Part shown: positions 42,150-53,146 of the stretch, piece by piece
Numbering within the stretch: the stretch's first letter is position 1
Layout: each line of letters opens with the position of its first letter
The notes under the pieces: generated by a model
Database searches by the model: none
Told to the model about the DNA's origin: nothing
Seen by the model: the letters and a program-made list of their open reading frames with translations, nothing else
DNA from: JACRLV01 sp045863555
GTDB lineage: Bacteria > Planctomycetota > Phycisphaerae > UBA1845 > Fen-1342
Reading direction: 5' to 3'
Length of the DNA: 64,000 bases
Assembly: GCA_045863555.1 (NCBI GenBank)
Contig: BTUU01000021.1
Span: 1-64,000, forward strand
Program-made: the position numbers and the translations under genes

Positions 42150-44765
42150 ATGCGATTTCTGCTGCAATGGATCGGTTTCTGCGCGGTTCTCTCGCCGCTC
42201 CATGCCGGCGAGCCGCTGCCCGCGTCGGACTGGATCACGACCGGCGTCGACTGCAAGCGATTCGCAGCCGGCGACGTGGATGGGGACGGGTTTGCCGACC
42301 TGCTGACGATCAACGGCAATCGTGATCTTTGCTGGGCGCCGTCGGTCAACGGGTGGAAATCCGGCGGCTGGCGGGTGCTGGCGAATGACCTGAGCCCGGA
42401 GGCGGTCGGGCTGGGCATGGCGGTTCGAGATGGGAAGCGGCGGGTCGTCGTCGTCGAAAGCGGCCGGGTGGTGGCGATCGCGCTGGTTGCGGGCGCGACG
42501 GCGGGTGAACGGATCGTCGTGGCGGCGTTGGATGGTCAGGTGTTCTCGGGGCTGGACGACGGAGGCGAGGGCGTTGTCCGCGACGCCGCGGGGAAGCGCT
42601 GGCGGCTGGGTGACGACGGGCGACAGGCGTCCGTGGCGGAAGATCCCCCGGAGCGGACCCTTGATGTGGCGACGGTCACCGGGCCACCGTACGACCCGGA
42701 CGCGTCGATCATGCAGCGCTTCGATTCAGGATTTGCGCCGAGCGGCGGGCGGCTGGCGTGGGCGGCGTTTGTGACGGCGCGGCCGCATCCGCATGTCGTG
42801 GTTCGAAACGCGGTGGTCGAAAGCCCGGACGCGGGCGACAGCGACTTCGACGGGCTTTCCGACGCCGACGAGGAGAAGCTGGAGACGAACCCGCGCGACC
42901 GGGACACCGACGGCGACGGTCTGCTCGACGGCTGGGAGGTCAATGGCATGCCCGCGGGGCGAGTCAGTGACCGCGGGCCGGCGGTCGCGCTGTATCGAGC
43001 GGATGCGGAAGGGGACGCGAGAGATCAGCAATTGAACCCGCGGCGCAAGGATGTGATCGTCAACGTCTCGTACTTCGAACAAGTCGACCGCAAGCAGTTT
43101 GGCGGCGAGATTCCGCGCGTGCAGGCGGCGTATCGGGCGCTGACGTGTGCGAACCCCGACGGGTCGCAGGGCGTGTGGGTCCACGTGCGTGAACTGACGG
43201 CCGCGGTGGGGACGGACGACCAGAAAATGCCGTGGTGGGACGTTGGGAACAAGTATTTCGCGCGGTCGGAGCGGGGGCTGATGCACTGGCTCCAGGTGAC
43301 GCCGTGGGGCGGGGGTCAGTCGAGCGAGACGGGCGACATGGGCGGGGCGGGCAACAACTGGGCGGTGTTCGCACACGAGTTCGGCCATCAGCTTTCCCTT
43401 TCGCACACGGGCGATTCCGCGCCGGGCTGGTGCCCGCTCTACACGTCGATGATGAACTACGCGTACAGCTACAGCTTCGACGGTGACGGCGCGAAGCCGC
43501 ACTTCAGCAGCGGCGAATTCCGCGCGGCCGTGCTCGACGAGCGGCGTCTGCGGGAAAAGCTGCCATTTCCGATCGACCGGCTGGGTTTTCTCGCCAAACC
43601 GCCGTTCCGGTTCACGCTGAAGGCCGCGGAGGATGGCACGACGCTCATCGACTGGAACCACGACGGGGAGTTCGACGAGGGCGAGGTGATCGCGGACATC
43701 AACTACGGCGGCTCGACGCAGGCGGGACTGCGGAAGACGCACATGCTGATCGGTTCCGCGCCGTCGCTGGCGTATATCGGCGGCAAGTGCTTCATCGCCG
43801 CGGCCACGCACAAGCAGACGGCCGTCGGCGTGCGGATGCACAAGGGCGACGAGCAGTGGACGGCCGAGAGCGAGGCCGCGTCTTCGGCGACGCGGTTTGA
43901 TCCGGTGCTGATCGGCGGGCCGGATTTCGGCGTGCTCTTCGTGCGGCGGTTCGATTGCTGGGCATTTGCAACGGTGAAACCGGGCGAGAAAGCGGACGAT
44001 CCGCCGGCGGTCTCAGCGCTGACGCCGCTGCCGGCGCTGACGGCGACGGACGTATCGGCGATCCGCGTCGGCGAGCGCGTGCTGGTGCTTTCGCGGCACG
44101 ACACCGGCGAGACGGCGGCGGCGTGGCTGACGCTCGGGGAAAAGCCCGCGCTGGGCGAGACGAAGAAACTGACGCTCACTTCACAGGTGCCGCCGGGCCT
44201 CGCGATCAACCCGGCCGACGGCACAATCACGGTCGTCTCCTCGGCGCGGCACGAGAAGAACGGGCCGTTCTGCATGCAGATCTCATCGCTGACGATCGAG
44301 GGCGACGAGATCGGCGAGACGCCGGCGGAATGGACGCACGGCGGGCGACTGTGCCACTGCACGAGCCGGCCGGTGCCGGTATACCCCGATTTCGGCGGCC
44401 GGCCGCAGCTCACGATCTTTCACACGGGCTGGGCGGACGGCGGCGGGACGTGGACGGCGTGGCGGACGAACCGGGTGGGCAACAAGTCGCTCGACGACGG
44501 ATGGCTGACGAGCCAGTTGTATGACGAATGGACGCGGTCGCGCGTGGCGCTGGGGTTTGCGGACGGGCCGGAGGGCGCGTTTTACGCATTCCGCTGGGAC
44601 CCGGGCGATCACCACGACTGGAAGATCAACACGATGTTCGTAGCCCGCGGCGGCTATGGGATCGACGATCAGCCGATGCGCGATTTTGACGACGGGGCAA
44701 AGATCGGGCTGTGGGGGATCCGGCACTCGATCCTGACGATGCCCACGGACGCGGAGCTGAAGTAG
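42150..44765 (+). CDS. secreted metzincin-like zinc metalloprotease
   Basis: 871 residues from ATG 42150 (GAGGG 7 bases upstream; ATG 42135 is also in frame). Signal peptide FLLQWIGFCAVLSPLHAG. An FG-GAP-like segment (FAAGDVDGDGFADLLTING) comes first, then a Ca2+-binding thrombospondin-3-like run (DSDFDGLSDADEEKLETNP, DTDGDGLLDGWEV), then a catalytic region with HEFGHQLSLSH at about 409-419 (zinc HExxH plus the third His) and a Met-turn candidate SMMNYAYSYSF. The usual Gly of HExxHxxGxxH is Ser here. C-terminal beta-rich repeats follow. A secreted protease is likely; its target is unknown. It converges with the efflux pump genes. Confidence 0.8.
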   Translation: MRFLLQWIGFCAVLSPLHAGEPLPASDWITTGVDCKRFAAGDVDGDGFADLLTINGNRDLCWAPSVNGWKSGGWRVLANDLSPEAVGLGMAVRDGKRRVVVVESGRVVAIALVAGATAGERIVVAALDGQVFSGLDDGGEGVVRDAAGKRWRLGDDGRQASVAEDPPERTLDVATVTGPPYDPDASIMQRFDSGFAPSGGRLAWAAFVTARPHPHVVVRNAVVESPDAGDSDFDGLSDADEEKLETNPRDRDTDGDGLLDGWEVNGMPAGRVSDRGPAVALYRADAEGDARDQQLNPRRKDVIVNVSYFEQVDRKQFGGEIPRVQAAYRALTCANPDGSQGVWVHVRELTAAVGTDDQKMPWWDVGNKYFARSERGLMHWLQVTPWGGGQSSETGDMGGAGNNWAVFAHEFGHQLSLSHTGDSAPGWCPLYTSMMNYAYSYSFDGDGAKPHFSSGEFRAAVLDERRLREKLPFPIDRLGFLAKPPFRFTLKAAEDGTTLIDWNHDGEFDEGEVIADINYGGSTQAGLRKTHMLIGSAPSLAYIGGKCFIAAATHKQTAVGVRMHKGDEQWTAESEAASSATRFDPVLIGGPDFGVLFVRRFDCWAFATVKPGEKADDPPAVSALTPLPALTATDVSAIRVGERVLVLSRHDTGETAAAWLTLGEKPALGETKKLTLTSQVPPGLAINPADGTITVVSSARHEKNGPFCMQISSLTIEGDEIGETPAEWTHGGRLCHCTSRPVPVYPDFGGRPQLTIFHTGWADGGGTWTAWRTNRVGNKSLDDGWLTSQLYDEWTRSRVALGFADGPEGAFYAFRWDPGDHHDWKINTMFVARGGYGIDDQPMRDFDDGAKIGLWGIRHSILTMPTDAELK

Positions 44766-44786
44766 CGAATCCGTCAGTACTCAAAC

Positions 44787-44801
44787 GAATCGCTGCGATT
44801 C
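44787..44801. terminator. short hairpin between convergent genes
   Basis: GAATCG CTG CGATTC, a perfect 6-bp stem, lies 22 bp after the metalloprotease stop and 22 bp before the RND gene's stop on the other strand. No T-tract follows, so it is only a weak terminator candidate. Confidence 0.35.
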
Positions 44802-44822
44802 AGTCAGCGGTTGCCGGTCCGC

Positions 44823-47800
44823 TCAATGGTCGCGCGGAACGGGCGCCAGGTTCGACGCGACTGCCCCCGCTTCGTCGAGATTGCGCGCTCGCGCGAATGA
44901 CTCGCGAATCTGCATGACGACGCTGAGCGCCATGGGGACGATGATCAGCGTGCCGATCGTGGCCACGAGCAAGCCGCCGAGCATGACCGCCGCGAGGCCG
45001 CGATAGAGCTCGCTCCCCGCGCCGGGCATGAGCGCGAGGGGCAACTGGCCGAAAAAGGTGGTCAGGCTGGTCATGAGGACGGGGCGGACGCGCGTGCGCG
45101 CGGCCTCGCGGACGGACGCGTGCGGGTCCATGCCGTGCAGCCGCCAGTTCTGAAGCGATTGGTCCACGAGCAGGATGGCGTTGTTGACGACCGTGCCGAC
45201 AAGGATGACGAACCCCAGGAACGTGAGCACGTCGAGCTGCTGGACGGGTTGGTTGGTGGCGAGAAGCGTGCCCCAGTGGCAGATCGCCAGGCCGAGGAAG
45301 CCGCCGAAGATCGCGAGCGGAACGCTGAACATGATCACGAACGGGTAAACCCAGCTCTCGTAGAGCGCGCAGAGCAGCAGGTACGTGATCAGCACCGACA
45401 GGAAGAACCGGCCGCTCAGGAGGTTGATGAGGCTGTTGAGCGTCCAGCCTTCCCATTTTCCGAGCATGGCGTTGCGGGCGTTGACGAGCTTGTCGGCGTT
45501 GCCGGTGAGGGAGATCGTGATGCTGGGGTCGATCCTCCCGGCGTCGCGAAGCTGGCGTTCGATGCCGGTCTCGGGGTCGGTGATCTGGCCGATCACGGAT
45601 TCGAGGGCCATTGATTCCGGCGGCGTGACCGTCAGCGTCACGGAGCGCTGCCGCTCGGTGTGGTTGATCTGTTCGAGCGCGGTGGTGTCCAGCAGGCGCA
45701 CGGCGGCGCTGAGCGGGACGATCTGGCCGCGGGGCGAGTAAATGGGGACGTTGGCGACGTCGCGCGTCGGTCGCTGCTTCTGGCCCTTGACGTACAGGGA
45801 GATGTCGATGGTGTCGCCGCCGGAGATGCGGTAATCGCCGACGTACGCGCCGTCGCCGCAGGCTTCGACGATGCGGCCGATTTCAGCGGCGGTGAGACCC
45901 ATTTCGGCGGCCCGCTCGCGATCGGGCACGATGCGCAGCTCGGGGCGGCCGAGGTTGAAGTTCGCGGGGTCGGAGCGCGGAAACCCGAAGCGCTGCATGC
46001 AGGCCATCTGCACGGCGGAGGCGGCTGCGACGACGTGGTCGAGGTTATCGCCGCGGATCTGGATCTCGGCGTTGTTTCCGCCGCCGAAGTTGAAGAGCTG
46101 GGCCTGCTGGAAGAAGGCGTAGGTACCGGGAATGCTCTGGCCGGCGGTCTGGAGCAGGCGGACGAGCGGCTTGACGCGGGCGGGGTCCTTGCTGGCCGCG
46201 CCCATGAAGCAGCCCTCGTTGAAGGCGACGAAGAAGAAATTGTCGATGAGCGGCGGGGGCGTGAGCCACTCGCGCCGGGCGTGGTCGCGTTCGAGGGCGC
46301 TGAGGGCTTCGTTGTTCACGTCGGGGATGGCCCCGGCCGCGAGCATCGTTTCGATCTGCTGCCCCCAGCGGCGGTCGAGTTCGGCCTTCTCCGGCGAATT
46401 CTCGTCCTTAATGCGCCAGTAGTCGCCGATCTGGGCCTCGATCGTTCGCGCCATGCGCGCGTATTCCTCGGTGCTGTAGCCGGGCGGCGTAAGCAGGAAG
46501 CCGAACACGAGGTTGCGGTTTCCGGCGGGGAGGTAGGTGGAATTCGGGATGAGCAGATAGCCGATCACGAGCGAGCCGAGGGCGACGGCGACCACCAGGG
46601 CCGTACGGAGCGACGCGGGCCAGCCGATCACACGGTCGACGACGCCGGCCACGGCGCTCGCGATCCAGCCGGTCGAGACGTGCTTTTCGGCGTCGCTGAT
46701 GGCGCCCCGACCCCGCGCGCGGGTGCGCAACAGCCGAGATGCGAGCACGGGCGTGACGGTGATCGCGACGAGGAGGGAGAGGCCGACGGCGGAGACGGTC
46801 GCGACGCTGATGTCGCGGAAGAGCTGGCCGGCCTCCTCGCGGACGAGGATGACGGGAATGAAGACGGCCATGGTGGTCAGCGTGCCGGCGAGGACGGCGG
46901 CCCAGACTTCGCTGGTTCCTTCGTGCGCGGCGCGGGCGACGTCCTTGCCCATCTGGCGGTGGCGGTAGATGTTCTCAAGGACGACGATGCAGTTGTCGAC
47001 GACCATGCCGACGGCGAAGGCGATGCCGGCGAGGGAGACGACGTTGAGCGTGCGGCCCATCGCGACGATGACCAGGAAGCTCGCGACGACGCACACGGGG
47101 ATCGAAAGCGCGACCGCGAGCGTGGCCCGCCAGTTGCGGAGAAAGACGAGCATGACGATGACGGCGAGGCCGCCGCCGAAAACGATGTTGCTGTTGATCA
47201 GCGCGATGGACTGGTCGATGTAGACGGTTTCGTCGTAGACCTGCACGAGCTCCAGCGACATGCTGCGCGCCTGGAGGACTTCCTTGTTCACGCGCGCGAT
47301 GGCGTTCTTGAGTTCGGCCATCACCTCCATCACGTTCGCGCCGGTTTCGCGCCGGACCGGGAAGGCGAGGACATACTGGCCCTTGCTGCGGACGAGGCCC
47401 TCGGGGTCCTTGTAGGCCACCTCGACATCGGCGACTTCGCGCACGTAGACCGGTCCGCCGGGCGTGTGCGCGATGACGGTGTTGAGAATCTCGTCCGGGG
47501 ACTGGTACTGGCCGACGGAACGCAGGGCGTAGTCGCGTTTTCCCTGGGTAACGGTTCCGGCGGAGATATTCGTGTTCTGCCGCCGGAGGGCGGTCTCGAC
47601 CTGGGAGAAGGTGATGCCGCGCGCGGCGAGCTGACCGGCGTCGACGCGGACCTGGACCTCGCGCTCGAAGCCGCCGTAGATATTCGTGCCGGCGACGCCC
47701 GGGACGCGGTCGAGGTAGGGCTGGATGTAGTCTTCCGCGAAGTCGCGCAGCTTGCGGACTTCGTCGCTGTCCTCTGGCGCGTAGAGAATGAGCCAGGCGA

Positions 47801-48215
47801 TCGTCGTGCCGATTTCGGCATCGCCGACCTGGATCGTCGGCTCCTCGACTTCGATCGGGTAGCCGCTGACCTGGCGGAGCTTGTCATTGACGTCCTGGAC
47901 GGCCTCGGCTCGCGAGACGTCGGGATAGAATTCGAGCGTGACGCTGGCGAGGTTGTCGCGGGCGCTGCTCGTCATCTTCGTCAGGCCCTTGACGCTGCGC
48001 AGCATCTCCTCCTGCCGGTCGATGATCTCCTGTTCGACTTCCTGCGGATTGGCGCCGGGCCAGACCGTGTTGACGTTGATGACGGGCGTATCGACGTTCG
48101 GCGTGAGCTGGATCGGAATCGCGAAGAGCGAGAGGAGACCGAACAGCGATACGAGCAGCACGCCGACGCTGACGCCGACGGGGCGCTCGATGCACATGCG
48201 GATGAAATTACCCAC
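44823..48215 (-). CDS. RND efflux transporter permease (HAE1/AcrB type)
   Basis: 1130 residues from GTG 48215, abutting the adaptor's stop codon. Twelve membrane helices in two groups with the large periplasmic loops of RND pumps: FIRMCIERPVGVSVGVLLVS at the start, IPIQLTPNVDTPVINVNTVWPGANPQEVEQEI, ALSIPVCVVASFLVIVAMGRTLNVVSLAGIAFAVGMVVDNCIVVLENIYRHRQMGK, FIPVILVREEAGQLFRDI, VLMTSLTTFFGQLPLAL, GLAAVMLGGLLVATIGTLII. In TM4 the proton-relay pair is Asp-Asn (VVDN) instead of AcrB's Asp-Asp, as in several HAE1 pumps. With the adaptor it exports drugs or lipids; an outer-membrane TolC-like partner is not in the window. Confidence 0.92.
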   Translation of the reverse strand: MGNFIRMCIERPVGVSVGVLLVSLFGLLSLFAIPIQLTPNVDTPVINVNTVWPGANPQEVEQEIIDRQEEMLRSVKGLTKMTSSARDNLASVTLEFYPDVSRAEAVQDVNDKLRQVSGYPIEVEEPTIQVGDAEIGTTIAWLILYAPEDSDEVRKLRDFAEDYIQPYLDRVPGVAGTNIYGGFEREVQVRVDAGQLAARGITFSQVETALRRQNTNISAGTVTQGKRDYALRSVGQYQSPDEILNTVIAHTPGGPVYVREVADVEVAYKDPEGLVRSKGQYVLAFPVRRETGANVMEVMAELKNAIARVNKEVLQARSMSLELVQVYDETVYIDQSIALINSNIVFGGGLAVIVMLVFLRNWRATLAVALSIPVCVVASFLVIVAMGRTLNVVSLAGIAFAVGMVVDNCIVVLENIYRHRQMGKDVARAAHEGTSEVWAAVLAGTLTTMAVFIPVILVREEAGQLFRDISVATVSAVGLSLLVAITVTPVLASRLLRTRARGRGAISDAEKHVSTGWIASAVAGVVDRVIGWPASLRTALVVAVALGSLVIGYLLIPNSTYLPAGNRNLVFGFLLTPPGYSTEEYARMARTIEAQIGDYWRIKDENSPEKAELDRRWGQQIETMLAAGAIPDVNNEALSALERDHARREWLTPPPLIDNFFFVAFNEGCFMGAASKDPARVKPLVRLLQTAGQSIPGTYAFFQQAQLFNFGGGNNAEIQIRGDNLDHVVAAASAVQMACMQRFGFPRSDPANFNLGRPELRIVPDRERAAEMGLTAAEIGRIVEACGDGAYVGDYRISGGDTIDISLYVKGQKQRPTRDVANVPIYSPRGQIVPLSAAVRLLDTTALEQINHTERQRSVTLTVTPPESMALESVIGQITDPETGIERQLRDAGRIDPSITISLTGNADKLVNARNAMLGKWEGWTLNSLINLLSGRFFLSVLITYLLLCALYESWVYPFVIMFSVPLAIFGGFLGLAICHWGTLLATNQPVQQLDVLTFLGFVILVGTVVNNAILLVDQSLQNWRLHGMDPHASVREAARTRVRPVLMTSLTTFFGQLPLALMPGAGSELYRGLAAVMLGGLLVATIGTLIIVPMALSVVMQIRESFARARNLDEAGAVASNLAPVPRDH

Positions 48216-49529
48216 TTACTGACCTCCGGCCGGCCGGGCCTGCGTCGGGGGCGAGCCGCCGGATGCGGCCGCGGGTTGCGATGCCGGGGAGGTCGACGGC
48301 TGGGCGGCGGGAAGGGTGATCACGGGCGTCGGGGCGAAGAGCCGCTCATTTCCGCGAATCACGACTTCGCCGCCGGGCCGCAGGCCGGGCGCTTCGACGG
48401 CGATCAGTCCGCCGGTCTCCAGGCCGGTGGTCACGGGCGTCGGCATGGCCGTTTTTGCGCCGTCCGCGCCCGGGATGACGACGAAGATCTGCTTGGAGAG
48501 GCCCTGGGCGACGACCGCGTCCTTGCTGACGAGCAGACGCTTGCCGGGCGGGCCGCTGGCGACCTGGGCCCAGACGAACATGCCCGGCAGGAGGGTGTGG
48601 TCGGTATTGGGGATGTCGATTTCGACGGGAAACGTCCGGGCGGCGGGGGCCGCGAGGGGGATTACGCGCGTGACCGTGCCTTCGTAAGACCGGTTGAGGG
48701 CTTCGACGACGATCGACGCCGGCGAGCCTTCCCGGGCGAAGGGGATCGCGGTCTCGGGCACGTCGACGCGGATGCGGACCTTTTCGAGCGAGAGCAGTTC
48801 GTAAATCGGGTTGCCGGCCTGGACCCACTCCCCAACCTCGGTGCGGCGGCTGACGACGAAGCCGTCGAAGGGAGCCTTCATCTGCGTCTTGGCAAGCTCG
48901 CGGGCGAGGCGGTCGACGACGGCCTTCTGCGCGAGGACGTCGTAGCGGGCCTTGTCGATCAACTGTTTCCGCGGGCCGTTCTTTGCCTCGTCGAGTTCCG
49001 CCTTGGCCATCGCGAGGCGGGCCTCGGCGGCGGTGTACTCCATCTGCGTGTCGTGGACTTCCTTTTCGTTGCTGCGGGCCTGCTCGGCGAGTTCGTCGAC
49101 GCGGCGCTTCTCATAGCGCCATTTGCTCGCGAGCGCCGCCGCCGCTTCGAACGCGGCCTGCTTCAGCGCCACCGTCTCCATGCGGGTTCCGGCGAGCAGT
49201 TCATCGAGCGTTGCCTGAAGTGCGTCCAGCTCTCCCTGCGCCTCGCGGAGGCGCAGCTCGGGCACCTCGGGGTCGAGGCGGCAGACGACCTCGCCGGCCT
49301 TGAAGAACCGGCCTTCAACCGGCGGAAAATCCGCGACGATGCCGCTGACCTCGGTGGCGACGACGGCGCGTTTGTCGGCGTTGACGGTCCCGACCAGGCG
49401 GATCGTCGGGGGAATATCGCGTTCGACGATGGGGCCTACGATTACCTGCGTCGGGCCGCCGGGCTGGGCCGGCGCGGTCGCGGCGAGTGACACGAGGAGC
49501 CAGACCCGCACCAGGGGGGAATCGTTCAT
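48216..49529 (-). CDS. RND efflux periplasmic adaptor (membrane fusion protein)
   Basis: 437 residues from ATG 49529 (signal-like SPLVRVWLLVSLAATAPAQ). The AcrA/HlyD plan is clear: a first barrel/lipoyl half (VNADKRAVVATEVSGIVADFPPVEGRFFKAGEVVCRLDP), a long helical hairpin (about 95-210, ELDALQATLDELLAG, KEVHDTQMEYTAAEARLAMA), the second lipoyl half (MKAPFDGFVVSRRTEVGEWVQAGNPIYEL), a beta-barrel (VRIRVDVPETAIPFAREGS, VTRVIPLAAPAARTFPVEI) and a membrane-proximal domain (LLVSKDAVVAQGLSKQIFVVI, GLRPGGEVVIRGNERL). The tail is Pro/Ala/Gln-rich. It is directly followed by the permease gene and transcribed from a good promoter. Confidence 0.88.
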   Translation of the reverse strand: MNDSPLVRVWLLVSLAATAPAQPGGPTQVIVGPIVERDIPPTIRLVGTVNADKRAVVATEVSGIVADFPPVEGRFFKAGEVVCRLDPEVPELRLREAQGELDALQATLDELLAGTRMETVALKQAAFEAAAALASKWRYEKRRVDELAEQARSNEKEVHDTQMEYTAAEARLAMAKAELDEAKNGPRKQLIDKARYDVLAQKAVVDRLARELAKTQMKAPFDGFVVSRRTEVGEWVQAGNPIYELLSLEKVRIRVDVPETAIPFAREGSPASIVVEALNRSYEGTVTRVIPLAAPAARTFPVEIDIPNTDHTLLPGMFVWAQVASGPPGKRLLVSKDAVVAQGLSKQIFVVIPGADGAKTAMPTPVTTGLETGGLIAVEAPGLRPGGEVVIRGNERLFAPTPVITLPAAQPSTSPASQPAAASGGSPPTQARPAGGQ

Positions 49530-49563
49530 AGGGATTCGCGCCTTGCGTACACCGTTTGGAGGA

Positions 49564-49574
49564 TTGCTCAGCAA
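49564..49574. promoter_or_regulatory. palindrome near the predicted efflux-operon transcription start
   Basis: TTGCT C AGCAA, perfect 5-bp arms around one base, lies just downstream of the predicted -10 box of the efflux operon, where a bound repressor would block initiation. Confidence 0.4.
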
Positions 49575-49580
49575 CGACGG

Positions 49581-49608
49581 AGTCTACTCGGACTTACCCA
49601 ATGGTCAA
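49581..49608 (-). promoter_or_regulatory. sigma-70-like promoter of the efflux operon
   Basis: On the minus strand TTGACC (49603-49608) and TAGACT (49581-49586) are separated by 16 bp, close to the TTGACA-N17-TATAAT consensus. This places the start of transcription near 49575 and leaves about 45 nt of leader before ATG 49529. Confidence 0.6.
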
Positions 49609-49617
49609 GGTTGCACG

Positions 49618-49631
49618 TGAACGATCGTTCA
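49618..49631. promoter_or_regulatory. palindromic operator TGAACGATCGTTCA
   Basis: A 14-bp perfect palindrome of the TetR-operator type, centred about 12 bp upstream of the -35 box of the efflux operon promoter. TetR-family repressors commonly recognise TGAACG/CGTTCA half-sites before RND pump genes. No regulator gene is adjacent; the only TetR gene in the window, at 27856, has different palindromes beside it. Confidence 0.6.
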
Positions 49632-49724
49632 TTTGAGGGGTGCGGGGCGCGGGCGATCGTGGGCGGCCGGAGTTGCGCGGGGGTGCGGGGATTAGCGCGA
49701 AACGGTCGAAAAGGAAAAATCCTG

Positions 49725-49753
49725 TTGAAAACACGCCCGCGGGTCGATATGGT
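49725..49753 (+). promoter_or_regulatory. sigma-70-like promoter of fusA
   Basis: TTGAAA (49725-49730), a 17-bp spacer and TATGGT (49748-49753). It lies 341 bp before ATG of fusA, giving an unusually long leader for an elongation-factor gene. The divergent efflux promoter is about 120 bp away. Confidence 0.6.
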
Positions 49754-49821
49754 GTAGGACTCTACATCGGGCGACCGGTGTGGGTACGCGCTTTCGGCGG
49801 GCCGCGTGGTGGCGCCGGAAG

Positions 49822-49839
49822 CCCTTTGCAAGCAAAGGG
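49822..49839 (+). other. hairpin in the fusA leader
   Basis: CCCTTTG CAAG CAAAGGG, perfect 7-bp stem with a 4-nt loop, 69 bp past the -10 box. Followed by ttgtg rather than a T-run, so an attenuator or a protein-binding leader element rather than a terminator is more likely. The rest of the leader to 50094 shows no gene. Confidence 0.4.
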
Positions 49840-50094
49840 TTGTGATCGCGTTCGGTCGCGGAAGGCCGGCCCGCCCGCCGGGGAGCTTTCCGAAGTCGAG
49901 GGTCAATCGCGCGGCGTCGCAACGCCGGCGCTCACGAGCGATTGTCCTTTCCCTTGCAGACCGTGAACAGGAGTTGGGAAAGATGCTCGCGGCGGGACGC
50001 CGCGGGTCGCGGGTAAGGACTACCTCCGGGTCGCGTGTCGTGCCCGAGTCGCGATGTAAGTAACGACACAAAAAAGGGTTATGGACGGACGACA

Positions 50095-52185
<2,091 letters not shown>

Positions 52186-52229
52186 GGCCACGGGCTGTCC
52201 AGAGCCGGAGTCAGAAACACGGGCGGGGC

Positions 52230-52255
52230 GGGGGTCAGCGATACCCCCCCCCCCC
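52230..52255. terminator. GGGGGT/ACCCCC hairpin with a 12-C tract between convergent genes
   Basis: GGGGGT CAGCGAT ACCCCC forms a 6-bp stem 44 bp after the fusA stop; the C run on its 3' side is 12 bases (52244-52255), followed by ggttag. It separates fusA from the convergent lipoprotein gene. There is no T-run, so terminator function is tentative; the homopolymer itself is the more certain feature. Confidence 0.45.
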
Positions 52256-52270
52256 GGTTAGGGTGCTGAT

Positions 52271-53146
52271 TTAAAACCCCCCCAGATCGGTCGAAAACAC
52301 CCCACCCCCCAGCACCCACCCCCGGGGGTACACGGCGAACAGGTTGTACCCGAACGACGGGCCGCCGTTGATGCTGACGGTTACGTCACCCGTCGACGGC
52401 GACGTGGCGGTGAAGGTGACGGCGATGCTGTCGAACGTCTGGCCGGTCAGCGTCATCGTGCCGCCCTGCGGGATGAAGTTGCCGTTGTTCGCGAGCGACG
52501 TGACTACGTTGACGAGCGTGACGCCGTAGGTCTCGTCGTCGGCGGTCACGTCGCCTTCGAAGGACGCGAAGGTGGTCGCGGCGGACGTGGAGTCGTAGCT
52601 CGCCTGGCCGGAGCCCGTCGTCGAGACGCTGGACGCGGCGTCGCTGTAGGTGATGTCCCACGCGCCGAGGGCGCTGATCGTCGTCGGCGTGACGTCGTAC
52701 GTGAACGACAGCGAGCCTTCGAGCGCGTAGCCGTTGCACGTCAGCGCGCCGAACTGGGCGTCGATGGTGCTGGCCGACTGGCTGAAGCTTCCGGAAACGC
52801 TGCCGCTGCACGAGTAGGCGGTCGAGCCGAGCACGTCGCAGCCGTCGCCGAAGTCGAGCGCGACCGCGAGCGAGAGCCCGTCGGCGGTGTCGGCGCTGAA
52901 GCTCGCCTCGGGGCAGGTCGAGCTCGTGCGCGAGGCCTGGGCGTCGCCGCCCGTCGCGTTCTGCGTCGTGTTGAGCGAGCCTGTCAGGGATTCGATCGAC
53001 TGGATGGCCGCCTCGATCGCGGCTGCCTGGCCGCCGCTGACCTGCTGCGTGCCGGTCGACGAGCCCGTCTGCTGCTGCGGACAGCCCGCCAGCAGGCAGA
53101 CCACGCCGAACCCGATGAAGCAACTGCCCTTCGCCATGTCATTCAT
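52271..53146 (-). CDS. predicted lipoprotein of unknown function
   Basis: 291 residues from ATG 53146: AAGGAG lies 7 bases upstream of it, whereas the ATG at 53152 is only one base away from the AAGGAG. Signal peptide with lipobox LLAGC (mature Cys about residue 22), then Gln/Ser/Thr-rich spacer (PQQQTGSSTGTQQVSGGQ) and a Ser/Thr-rich beta domain (DGLSLAVALDFGDGCDVLGSTAYSCSGSVSG, ALTCNGYALEGSLSFTYDV, VTFTATSPSTGDVTVSINGG). Four or more Cys probably form disulfides. The C-terminus (VFSTDLGGF) is encoded over a C7 run at 52277-52283. Not recognised beyond that; outer- or inner-membrane anchored on the periplasmic side. Confidence 0.75.
   Translation of the reverse strand: MNDMAKGSCFIGFGVVCLLAGCPQQQTGSSTGTQQVSGGQAAAIEAAIQSIESLTGSLNTTQNATGGDAQASRTSSTCPEASFSADTADGLSLAVALDFGDGCDVLGSTAYSCSGSVSGSFSQSASTIDAQFGALTCNGYALEGSLSFTYDVTPTTISALGAWDITYSDAASSVSTTGSGQASYDSTSAATTFASFEGDVTADDETYGVTLVNVVTSLANNGNFIPQGGTMTLTGQTFDSIAVTFTATSPSTGDVTVSINGGPSFGYNLFAVYPRGWVLGGGVFSTDLGGF

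Noticed and set aside
44787..44801. Strong terminator between the protease and RND genes
   Set aside because: The hairpin has a 6-bp stem and no T-run, so only a weak call was kept.
45660..49490. 1276-residue plus-strand frame opposite the RND pump genes
   Set aside because: An Asp/Gly/Val/Ala-rich antisense frame of two well-supported genes; long antisense frames are expected at this GC content.
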